In this document: positions 1-10,727 of the stretch, piece by piece
How positions within the stretch are numbered: position 1 is the stretch's first letter
Layout of the letters: each line of letters opens with the position of its first letter
DNA from: Paratrimastix pyriformis
Lineage: Eukaryota > Preaxostyla > Paratrimastigidae
Assembly (NCBI GenBank): GCA_027972325.1
Contig: JAPMOS010000008.1
Coordinates: 620,001 to 684,000 of the forward strand
Reading direction: 5' to 3'
Length of the DNA: 64,000 bases
Program-made: the position numbers and the translations under genes
The notes under the pieces: model-generated
The model's input: only the letters and a program-made list of their open reading frames with translations
Databases searched by the model: none
What the model was told of the DNA's origin: nothing

Positions 1-3000
1 CGCGAAGACGGTCGACACGACGATGGCCGCCAGGCAGGCCAGGTGGACCAGGCTCAGCCGCAGCACGAACCGGGGCAGCAGGTTCTGCTTGCGGGTGGCC
101 AGCCTGGGGCCCGGAAGGAGAGGAGAGCAGAGGAGGCCCAACCATTCGACGATGATCCACTCGCGACACGCTGGTGGCCAGGAGTGAGCAGCAACAGGAG
201 CGGCGGGGCGGGGCGGGGCGGGGCGGGGCAGGGGGCGGACTTGAGCTCGCCCAGCTTCTTGCGGTTGCGCTTCTTGGCGGCCTCCTTCTGGTGCTTGGCG
301 TTCGCCTGCTGGGCCGGTGGGGTCCCCGGGCCCCCGGGCTGTGCCCCCGGGAGGATCAATGAGAGTGGGCAAGGGATCAATGAGAGTGGGCAAGGGATCA
401 ATGAGAGTGGGCAAGGGATCAATGAGAGTGGGCAAGGGAGCGGCGGGTTGGGCGGCAGGGGAGGCGGGCTGGACGGCGGGGGTGGGCGAACGCGGGCTGA
501 CCTGGCCCTGGGACGATCCCGAAGCGCTTTGCGATTCGGCCACCTGCAGCCAAGCGGAGGGTCCACGACCACGACCACGACCACGGCCAGGGTGATGGTG
601 ATAATGACGATGAGGGGCATGCAAGCGTAATGCGGCCGCCATGGGGCGTGGGGTGAGGGAGGGGGGACACCACGCGGACCGACTGGTCGTCCTCGATGAG
701 GTCGGCCCGGCTGAGGAGCACCTTGGCGGCATCCTCATCGTGGTAGATGTCCCGCAGCAGCGACCCGTACGCCCTGCGCGTCGGGAAACGAGAGCGGGGG
801 GGCGGGTGGAGGCGACGGCGGTGAGGGCGCGGACGCAAAGTGGCGCATCCATGAGGTCCAGAGGCCGACGTGGAGTCGTGCACATTCCACGACTGAGGCT
901 GAGGCTGGGGCTGGGGCTGGGGCTGAGGTGAGCGCAACAAGGCCCGGAACCGCCAGCGGGCGGAACGACTGACAGGACGGGGCGGGTGCGGACCGGAGCA
1001 CCTGGACGCTGTTCGAGTGGGACTCGAGGAGCAGCTCGTAGTACTCGCGGGCCTTGGCCTCGCTGTCGACGATGGTGGTGGTCAGGTCGATGATGCGCCC
1101 CTGGTCGGGCTGGGCGGCCAGCAGCGCCTCGCAGAAGTCCCGCAGCGCCGCTGCCAAAGGGGATGGGGGCCGGGGGAGTGGTGGTGGTGGTGGTGTGGTG
1201 AGAAGGGCGGGGGCATGGCGGCCCGCCGCGGACCCTTGGCGTCATCGTGGTACTTCTGGGCCATGGAGAAGTGCCGCTTGAAGGTGAACACCGACATGAC
1301 GTGGGCCGACCGCAGGTCGCCAATGGTCTGCGAGGAGGATGGCAATGTGGTTGGGATTGGGATTGGGATTGGGATTGGGATTGGGATTGGGATTGGGATT
1401 GGGATTGAGAACGGGGAATGATGAACGTCGGATGTCCGGCCAGTGAGATGCCGCCGGGGCGGGCGGGGAGGCGGGCGGACCGAGGTCTGCTGCTCCCAGT
1501 CCTTGGCCTTGACGAAGATGGCGTACCGCTCGTCGAATGCCGGGTAGCACTGCAAGCGGGCCCTGAGCAAGTGCCCCGCGGGGGAACAGACGGACCTGGC
1601 GGGCCTGCTGCAGTTGCTGCATACACCGCGGGAAGTTCTTCCGGTACGTCTGCACCCGGCCGCCCAGAAGCGGATGAAATCAGAGCGAAATGCATTCAGA
1701 ACCGCCGCTGGGGCTGGGCAGGGGAAGGATGGCGGGGGGCCGCCGGGGTGCGGACCAGCAGGAAGATGGCGTAGCTGAGGTGGAGGGAGGGGTTGTTGCG
1801 CTGCTTGCGGAAGGCCTCCGTGTAGAGGAAGTCCGCGTAGGCCACGTAGTCCTTCTGCTTGCGGTACTGCTTCCTGCACAGTCACCACCACCGCCACACA
1901 CCCCCGGCGGGGAAAGGCATGGCCATGAGCACCACGAACGACTCTCCCCCCAGTCGTGGCAAAGCCAGCCAGGGTTAGGGTTGCCGCCACAGACTCCTGC
2001 AGAAAGCGAACGGCCCGCTCCAGCCGAGCGGCCGAGCGGAACTTTGGGGGCCGGTAGGCATTGGCGGCGGCAGGGCCCCCGCCGGGTGCCACGGGCTGGA
2101 GGGAGCCCGAAGAGGGGAGCCGCGGGAAGCGCAGCCCGTCGGCCAGCTGCCGCGTGAAGAAATCGGGCAGCTTGCCGCTCCGGGGCAGCGCCCACAGCTG
2201 CCGGGTGCGCGCATCTGGGCAGGCGCCAGGGGGGAGATGGAGACCAGAGGTGGCGTGTGAAGGAGCGTCATCTCCTCGAGGGGTGGGATGGGGTGGGTGG
2301 GTGGACGGGGTGGTGGGTGGCGGACGGCTGAGAAAGACGGCGGCGGCCCCCGTGATGGGCATGGCCAGGAAGTAGGCCACCCAGAAGCCGGCCGTGGCCC
2401 CGGCATTGGAGATGCTCACCGTCGGGGCCACCGTGGCGAAGATGCACGAGAGGCCCGTCGTCGAGTAGAGCACCGAGTACTGCCCGGCCCAGGCGGATGG
2501 ATGGTCAGTTCGCCCGGTGTGGTGGCACGGGCGTGGGGATGGGCCCGAGGGATGGCGGGAGTAGGGGGACGGACCAGCGCGTTGCCTCGAGCGGTGTAGT
2601 ATGGCTGGGACAGCAGCACCCTGCGGCGGCGGGGCAGGAGAAGGGCGGACGAACGCGATGAGATGGTTGGCCCGGGGACGGGGGCGGGGGGCGGCGCAGG
2701 ACCGACCATCCGGCCAGGCCGAGGTAGCCCGCGATGCTGACCCCGGCCCGGATCTCGTGGTACTGGGTGAGCAGCTTGGTCACGGTCGAGATGCAGAATT
2801 TCACCAGCAGCTGGCGGGCGGGGGCGGGCGGGGCGAAGGAGAACGAAGGGGCGATGAGGGCGGCCCAACCCCTTCCTCTTCCTCGGGGATCCCTGGGGGC
2901 GACCGCCGGACCACCACGAAGTCCACCCGCCCGTTGGGGCGGGCCAGCATGCCGCCCTTCTTGGGGTCGTTGTTGTTGAGGCTGATCGGGAGGAGAGAGA

Positions 3001-4129
3001 AGTCGATGAGAAATGGTTGGATGGGTGGCGGGATGGGTGGTGGGATGGGTGGCGGGATGGGTGGTGGGATGGGTGGTGGGATGGGTGGTGGGATGGGTGG
3101 GATGGAGGAGCCGATGGCGTTGAATGGGCGGGGCGGCACGGACAAGAGACTGGTGAACTGGGAGACGGGCACGAAGATGACCAGGATCACGAGGGAGATG
3201 ATCCAGAAGACCAGGTGCGGCACGGCCATGCACTGCACCCCCAGGGTCGCGTGGGTGGGGTCGCCGGAACCCTGGGCGCATGTCAAGCCGAGGAGAGGAG
3301 AGGAGATGGTGAGCGGTGTCCGAGGATCCCTCGTGAAGGAGCCCAAGGAGATGCGGCAGCCATGGACAGGCACGAGGGGGGTGAGGGTGGGGTGGGGGGG
3401 GGGGGGGGGGGGGGGGGGGGGATGCCGACCAGGTAATAGCAGTCCAGGACGCCCATGAAGAAGCCCACGAATGGCATGTAGAGGTATGAGACCAACGAGA
3501 TGGTCAGCACTCGGAGGATCTTCAGTGGCGTCAGGGGCACGGATTTGTTCTAATGCGGAGAACAGTCGAGTCGCACCACCACCGCAGCTGCCCACCAGAC
3601 GTGGCGAAAAAAAAGCATAGTCACGAGCGCATTGACAAGTGCGATAATCGTGGCTAGTCCCGCGAGGCTCATCACAATATCTTTGATGGGAGGGGGAGGA
3701 TGAGGGCTTGCGAAGTGGGGCGGCAGACACATGGATAGCGCGGTGGTGGACGATATACTGAGGTCGAAGATCGAAAATGCTGTTCTCACAACAGTTTCAG
3801 CAACTCCCAAGGGCCACTGAACGCCACTAAACAAAACTAGAAATCGCCTGGGGAGGGACAAAAAGGCACACCTAAAGGAAATGGCGATCATCTGAATGTA
3901 CTGCAGAGCGATATTGCCCAAATTGATAATTTTGAAACTCTCAGATTGATCCTTGCTCATTGCATAATAAAGTCCGAAAACTGGAGAGAAAGGACAGTTG
4001 AATACCAGGTTTTTGAATATACAGGCCTCCTTCATCAAATTTCGAAAAATGGATAGAATCCTGCAGAGAGAGACTGCTGATACTCTGTTCATGCTCTCCA
4101 CCTCCACCATCCCCTTTGGGGGTTTTCAT
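1..4129 (-). CDS. TmcB-like multi-pass membrane protein 1 (3' end beyond window)
   Basis: The gene reads right to left and its C-terminal part lies beyond base 1. The ATG at 4129 opens an exon starting MKTPKGDGGGG, which joins VFGLYYAMSKDQ through a 25-nt intron. A series of short exons then gives several membrane helices (IIALVNALVTMLFF, ILRVLTISLVSYLYM, LVFWIISLVILVIF). Soluble exons follow that are typical of the TmcB/TmcC (tiny macrocysts) family: RKQYRKQKDYVAYADFLYTE, SVFTFKRHFSMAQKYH, AREYYELLLESHSNSVQVLR and AYGSLLRDIYHDEDAAKVLL, a TPR-like region. The last visible exon, at 1-100, is KQNLLPRFVLRLSLVHLACL, the start of the next helix. The neighbour at 4736-13931 has the same exon order and shows what is missing. 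The biochemical role of the family is unknown to me. Intron limits are by eye. Confidence 0.8.
353..439. repeat. Four tandem copies of a 21-nt unit in an intron
   Basis: Perfect copies of a unit beginning GGATCAATGAGAG lie inside an intron of TmcB-like gene 1. Confidence 0.9.
1350..1407. repeat. (GGGATT)n, about 9-10 copies, in an intron
   Basis: A perfect hexanucleotide array within an intron of TmcB-like gene 1. It resembles a telomere-type repeat in composition, but it is interstitial, short, and flanked by coding exons. Confidence 0.9.
1737..1878 (-). repeat. Block identical to 11216-11358 in the paralogous TmcB-like gene
   Basis: About 140 bases match base for base between the two genes. 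They cover the exon for RKQYRKQKDYVAYADFLYTE onward plus roughly 20 nt of the following intron (starting GTCCGCACC). Flanking introns differ completely. Confidence 0.85.
3019..3104. repeat. 12-nt minisatellite (GGGATGGGTGGY), about 7 copies
   Basis: Near-perfect tandem copies within an intron of TmcB-like gene 1, between the exons for LNNNDPKKGGMLARPNGR and SLVILVIFVPVSQFTSLL. Confidence 0.85.
3981..4005 (-). other. Putative 25-nt intron in TmcB-like gene 1
   Basis: On the coding strand the segment begins GTATTC and ends CTCCAG. Removing it joins ...LYIQKP to VFGLYYAMSKDQ in frame. The paralogue at 4736-13931 encodes the matching stretch (PSDEAVFGLYYSMSKDQ) without interruption, which supports the join. 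If real, it is among the shortest introns here. Confidence 0.6.
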
Positions 4130-4699
4130 CAACCAAATATATCAGCTCCGTCCTTTGGGGTGTCAGAACTGATATTCCGCAAAGGTCGCCCAAAGTCGCC
4201 TGCCCCACCACCTTCGGTCGCCGGTGGGTTGAAGGAGGGAATAAGTCGATCGAATTTTTCCGGATTTGGTGAAGAGGGAGAGGATATTCCGGAGAAAAGG
4301 CAACGATAATTTCTCAGATTTCGCTTGATCAAACGCCTCCCGTCATAAGAGGAGGACCAGGGCCCAACAAAAACAAGGGGCGGCCTGTGCCACGAGAAGG
4401 TGCCCTCCGGGCAGCCCCCTTTGTTGACCGCCGGTGCTGCTTTGGGCCTGACCAACAAGAGTGGACTGCCGCTCTCTGCCACAAAAAAAGGCAAAACAGA
4501 CGCACGGGCACATCACAATCGCTCGGCCAAGCACACAGATGAGAATACCTCGCCTCGCCGCGCGGATTGGCGCGAAGCGGGCGAAAATATGGCGGGAGAA
4601 AAAACCGATGGAGGGCGGGCGGGCGGGAGGGAGGGGAGGGAGGGAGGGCTGGAGGAGGAAACAAAACGGAAGGAAAACCCCGAACAACCAAACCAAAAG

Positions 4700-4735
<36 letters not shown>
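4130..4735. other. Intergenic region between the two TmcB-like genes
   Basis: This is about 600 bp between the start of gene 1 (4129) and the stop of gene 2 (4736). No convincing gene is seen; the open frames on both strands lack recognisable protein. It should hold the 3' end of gene 2 and the promoter of gene 1. Around 4567-4605 there is a short A/T-rich stretch flanked by GGCGCGAA and GGCGGGA, which resemble E2F-type sites. That resemblance is weak evidence on its own. Confidence 0.5.
4701..4735. repeat. (CAGC)n microsatellite just 3' of TmcB-like gene 2
   Basis: About eight to nine copies of a 4-nt unit abut the stop codon of the gene that ends at 4736, so the repeat lies in its 3' UTR. 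Confidence 0.9.
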
Positions 4736-7700
4736 TTAGGGATGCCGGCCCTTCTCGATGGCGAACGCGGCGAGCACCCGGTCGGCCAGGTGGGGTTCGC
4801 CCAGGAGGCAGTCCTTGGCCAGCTGGTCCAAGGCCAGCACGGCCGAGGCGTCGCCCAGCTGGATGTCGTCGAGCACCTGGCGCAGCTGCCCCCACGACGG
4901 GCAGCCCGCGGGTGTCCCAGGGCGCCATGGGGGGTGAGGCCTGGGACGTCCAAGACTGCGCGAGGGGAGAAGTTGCGGGGGGTGCCGAGCGGACCCGGGT
5001 CTGGAGGGCCTCGTGCTGGGCGCGGTGGCTCTTGGCCTGGGGGAAGCCGACCGCCTCCATGAGGCGCTCCTCGCGGAAGATGTGGCCCACGGCCGTCTGC
5101 CAGAGCCGCTCGGCCAGCGACTGGGCCAGCTGCCCGGCCCCGGGTCGCAGTTCCAGCAGTGAGTGAGCGGCGAGCGAGGGCGGTGAGCGCGGTGATCGGT
5201 GAGCGCGGTGATCGGTGAGCGCGGTGATCGGTGAGCAGGAGTGGCAGTGACAGGCAGGCGGGTGGCCCATCGCAGACCGCCGGGTTCTCGGAGGGCTCGT
5301 TCAGGGTGGCCGCGAGGCGGCCCGCCAGGTCGACGAGGGCCTTGTGGTCGCCATCGATGGTGGGCAGCCCCACCAGGTGCACGTCGCTCCACTCAAAGAT
5401 GGGCGCTGGCGGGAGATGGGAGGCGCACCCCGAGCCCATCGGTGAGCCCAGCTCCAGCTCAGGAGGGGCTCGACATGGGATGAGAGCCCCCACCACCTCA
5501 AACGCACAAAGTGTATCTTTACCGTGGTGACATCCGCCCGGGTGGTGGGCGTGTGGGGATAGCCACGGACCGGAGGCGTCCTCGGGGAAGAGCTCGAGCA
5601 TCTTCTTGGTCTTGTGGGCCACGTCCCACAGGAGCGGCTTGGTGGGCAGCAGGGCGGCAGCTGGGCCCAGCAGCATCGGGAAGTGACCGAAGCCCCCGCC
5701 CGGTGAGCAACTTGGGCAAGGCGGGATGGAGGGGGCGCACAGGCGGGGAGGCAGACCGAAGGTGATGCAGATGACGGCGATGTTGATCAGGGCGAAGGTG
5801 ATCAGCAGCGAGCGGGACGATCCCACCATCTCATCGTACTCGCTGCCCCCGCCACCACATCAGGCCCCGCCGCCAGGAGGCAGGCGAGTGGTGAGTGGAC
5901 AGCGAACGTGCGAACCAGGGGCAGACAGGGTGGACAGGAGGAGCATCTGGCGGGTGGGCGGTGGGTCCGCCATGGGAACCGACGAAGGGCTTGCAGACGT
6001 TTGGAAGCTCTCGGTCCAGCTCTGCATGCCGTCGCCCAGGTCCCACATGCCGGCCGTGAAGAGGAACTCGAAGTACGGGTTGCCGGGCCGGAGGCGCTCG
6101 GGCGGCAGGGCGCTCAGCTTGCGGGCGGCCCCCAGGTAGCGGGCCAGCAGGGGCGACAGGCCCACCAGGGTCTCGTCGAGGCCCCGGATCCGGCCCGCCA
6201 CACAGTCGCTCGCGTTGCGCATCAGGCAGCCCTGGGTCCCGTCCAGCAGCCGCTCCCGGGCCGCGTACCGGCCCGAGCTGCGCCCGAAGGCGCGCCCGTC
6301 GACGGCCCGGTCGGCGGTGGTGACCCCCGAGTCCGTGCCGTAGAGCAGCACCAGCCCGATCCGCTCGAGGTAGTCCGCCTGGCCCGCCAGCAGCCGCTGC
6401 AGGGCGGCCCGGTCGTTGGAGAGGTGGCTCAGGTCGCGCCAGACGGGGCTCGTGGCCGCCGGGTTGGCGGGGTTGTCCAGCAGGGGCAGCGAGCTGTTGA
6501 AGAGCAGCTGGGTGGCCAGCAGCCGCACCACGGCCGCCTGGGCCTGCTGGAGGCCGCAGAGGGCCATCGGGTGGCCGATGGCGTCGGGGTCGTGCAGGGC
6601 GATGACCGTGAAGATGGCCGTGAAGCCCAGGGCCACCAGCATGACCAGGATGCCCCAGATGATGCGGCACCAGACCCGCTTGGGGATGCTCTTGGCCCCT
6701 GCCACCAAACCCACCCGCCCCGGGCAGAGATCCCGCCACGGTCGATGGTGAAGAGTCCCCGGATGCCCCAGCGGAGGAGCCAAGGGCAGCGGCGATGCAA
6801 TGACAGTGGGCCGGGGCGGGGGCGGGGGGCGTGGGGCGTGGGGCGTGGGGCGTGGGGCGTGGGGCGTGGGGCGTGGGGCGTGGGGCGTGGGGCGTGGGGC
6901 GTGGGGCGTGGGGCGTGGGGCGTGGGGCGTGGGGCGTGGGGCGTGGGGCGTGGGGCGTGGGGCGTGGGGCGTGGGGCGTGGGGCGTGGGGCGTGGGGCGT
7001 GGGGCGTGGGGCGTGGGGCGTGGGGCGTGGGGCGTGGGGCGGACCTTTGGCGACGAGGATGCGCCGCTTGGCGGCTGCGATCTGGCGGTGGGAAGCGACT
7101 TTGGACATCTTGCCGGGGGCCTTGGCGGGCTGAATGACGGCCTGCAGGCTGCCCGTGGAGACGTCGGGCCTGATCTTGACCGACTCGCTCGAGGGCGAGG
7201 TGATCAGGGTCCGCCGCTTGGTGCCCCGCGCCCGGGCCACGCTGGGCTCGAAGGCCGTCGAGTCGGGCATCGGAGCGGCCAGGGCACCCGGCGGGGCGGC
7301 GGGGCGCCCCTCGCCATCCGAGTCGGAGAGGCCGCCCGTCGCCAGCGGGCCTTCGTCCCCCGAGGACGGGGTCTCAAGCAGGATGGGCGGGGAGGGGCCC
7401 ACGCCCCCCACGGGGACGCCCGTCTCGGGGGCGCGCTGGAGGGCCGAGATGATGTCCTTGGCGGCTGTGCTGCTGCAGGCGCCAGGGCCGGGGTGGGTGC
7501 CGGGCGGCCGGGCCAGGGCCTCCAGCGAGGCCACCGAGGACCGCAAGGCGGCGGCCGACTCGGTGTCGCTCCCGATCTCGGCGATGGAGGTCATCTCCAG
7601 AAAGCGATCCGACGGGGTCCGCCCAAGGGAAGCCGGCAGAGGACCCGGGGCCGGCGAGGGGCTCGCGGCCGCTGCTGCCCAACCGGGGGCCGGGGAGGCT

Positions 7701-10688
7701 CGGGGGCCCGTGGGCGGGGCCGGGTCGGGCTGGGGCGGGGGCTGGGGCTGGGGCTGAGGCGAGGACATGTCGGCCCTGGTGGGGATCATCAGCGTGGCCT
7801 TCTCGTTGTCCGTCCCGGTGCCGGCCCGCACCCTGGGTGCCTCGTCGAGCTGCTCGGCCGTCAGGGCGTCGAGCATGCCCCGGATGACTGCCCGCCCCCC
7901 ACATGAGACCCAGACCCCGCGCATACCGCGCATACCGCGCCGCCACCATCCCGAGGCATACGGGAGTGTGAGACGGACAATTGGACGTCCGCTGTGGACG
8001 AGCGAGGGCAGACGACGCAGCATGCAGGGGGCGGCGTAATGTGCGCCGGGCGGACCGGTCTTGGGGATGGCCAGCACTTGGGCCAGGGCCACGTCCCGGT
8101 CGCGGCCGAGCCGGATCGAGGTGCGCACGAAGAAGGTCAGGATGCAGAAGAGCACCACCGCCCCCACCACGTCCGTCAGGGGGATGATCAAACTCTGCGA
8201 CCCCCATCCCCATCCCCATCCCCGAACCATCCCCATCCCCATCCCCATCCCCATCCCCGAACCATCGCCGACGGAGTGCGGTCGCCGCAATGATGATGAC
8301 GATGATCGGATGCTGATGCTGACGCTGATCGGGATGCTCCTCGGCGGAACCCCTCCCCAGCAGGAGTTGCCTGAGCAAAGCAACATCGAACGAGGGGGGG
8401 GGGGGGGGGGGGGGGGATGGGGTGGGGATGGGGGGGGGATGGGGTGGGGATGTCGACCTCGACGAGGACCCGCTGCCGCTCGATGGCGTCGCCGTACCGG
8501 AAGCCGACCTCCTTGAGGGCCTCCAGCAGCACCGGGCGTGGTTGGCCCCAGGAACTGGGCGTCCTCCAGGAAGACGTCCCCTCTGCGCCCGGTCGCAAGG
8601 GCCGCATCGAGGGAGGAGGAAAGCGGATGGGGGTCGGGGGGGGGGGGGGGGGGGGGGGGGGGGTGAGGTCGTGGCGGTGATCATTGAGGGGGCGGGGCGG
8701 ACCCGAGGGGCCTGGTGGCCAGGTCGAGGGCCACCTCGGCGAACCGGTCCAGCAGCCCGCGCAGCTGGCCCCCCCGGGGAAGGGAGATTCAGTCGGTGAT
8801 GAACAGAATTCACGGGGGGTGGAGCGGTGTTGGTGGAAGCGAGGCATGCAGGCGGACCGAGAACTGCACCAGGTTGGCCCCGTCACCCACGGAGATCTCG
8901 GTGGCGTTGAGACCGTTCGCCTGCACCGCCCCGGGACCACCATCGGCACAGCCCGAACCACGAGCCACGATCAGCACCCCCAGAAGCGCGCCCGCGGCGG
9001 TGTGCGTGTGTGTGTGTGTGTGTGGGGGGGTCGACCTCGTAGTGTTCGTGCATGCCCGTCTGCAGGGAGGACGCGTAGACGGCCGTCTGCAGGGTCCGAA
9101 AGCGGGTCGCGGTGGCGGCCAGGGCGAGCCGGGTGGCGTTGATGGTCGGCAGGACCGTCGCTGCGCCGGCCGTCGGGAGGGCGGGAAATAGGATGAGCGA
9201 TGGGCGGGGACGGCGGGCCCGAGCAGCCCGGCTTGTCGGGCGACAGGGTGGGTGGGCGGGCGGGAGGGGGGAGCGATGGGCAGGCGGACCCTCGAGGGGC
9301 TGCCAGTTTCGCCGGGGCCGAGAGTCCGGTGGGCGGTCGCCACGGCCGCCGAGTGGGCCATGATCACCCCCCCCCAGCCCGCCCACCATCGATCGGTGAG
9401 GCAGCAGCCCGAGCCTCACCGGCCGGGGTGGGGGGGGATGAAATGTCGACCTTGGCGTCGATGGCGAGGCGGGCCGCGAGTGCGCCCATCTCGAGCATCC
9501 CGCCGAGCTCGGCCGAGGCGGCGTGCATGGCGCTCATCGTGTGCAGCGAGACGGCCAGCGAGAGGACGATGGCGGCCAGGCAGACCCCGTGCAGGATGGT
9601 CAGCTTCAGGCAGAAGTGCGGCAGCAGGTTCTCCTTGTGCGTCACAAGCCTGGCCCAGAGAGGCGGCCCAGAGGCGGCCCAGAGGCAGACGGATGAGGAG
9701 ATGAACGGCAGTGCATGGTACATAGCGCATGGCACAGGGTGCTATTCTCAGAAGATGATGAACGGGGTGCGGGGGCCTGGGTCCGGGAGGGAGGATGGGC
9801 GGGGGCGGCGAGCCGACCTGATCTCGTCGAGCTTCTTCTTCTTGCGGTCGCGCCGCTCGCGCTTCTCGGCGTCCTTCTTCTTCTTCTGGTGCAGCTGCTG
9901 CAGGGTGCTCTGTCGGACGGCCGGCGGGCGGCAGAGGGACGCATACCGAGGGCCCACGGGGAGGGAGGGAGGGAGGGAGGGAGGGGTAATGAGGCCCAGC
10001 CACGGGAGGGGGGAGGGGGGGAGGGGGAGGGGGGAGGGGGCGATGGCGCGGTGGCGAGACCTGGGAATTGCGCGAGCTGCTGGCATCGGAGATCTGCCCC
10101 GAAGACGAGCCCATCACGCCACGGGGTGGGAGCCGGGTGGTGTGTGAAGGGGCTGCGATCGGCGAGGACGGCAGGGCAAACGGAAGTTGGCGGAGCATGG
10201 GGGGGCGTGGGACGTGGGGGACGTGGGGGCGTGGGGGGCATGAGGGCAGGGCGGACGGAGGCGTCGTCCTCGAGCAGGTCGGCCCGAGCGAAGAGGATCC
10301 GGGCCGAGTCCTCGTCGTGGTAGATGTCCCGCAGCAGCGACCCGTACGCCCTGCCCCAGACGGGAGGAAAGGGCACACGGTGAGGCGGGCGGTCGGGCGA
10401 CACATAATTCATCCGACAGGCACGTCGGGGCCTTGGGGGACCTGAGGATCTGCAGGCTGTTGGGGTGCGAGCCCAGGAGCAGCTCGTAGTACTCGCGGGC
10501 CTTGGCCTCGCTGTCGACGATGGTGGCCGTCAGCTGGGGGATCCGCGGCGGCTCCACCACGGGGGCCAACAGCACATCGCACAGGTCCCGCAGCCCGGCT
10601 GCGCACCAGGGGCGAGGGCGGGGAGGGCGGGAGGAGTGCGATGGTCAGCCCGCCAGGGGGCCGCGGGGGGGTGGGGGTGAGTTTTTTT

Positions 10689-10727
<39 letters not shown>

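Noticed and set aside
1350-1407. Interstitial telomere-like tract
   Set aside because: (GGGATT)n is short, flanked by coding exons of the same gene on both sides, and fits an ordinary intron microsatellite.
6800-7906. Long plus-strand frames of repeated GVGRGAW residues
   Set aside because: They are translations of the GGGGCGT minisatellite and of DNA antisense to clear minus-strand exons.
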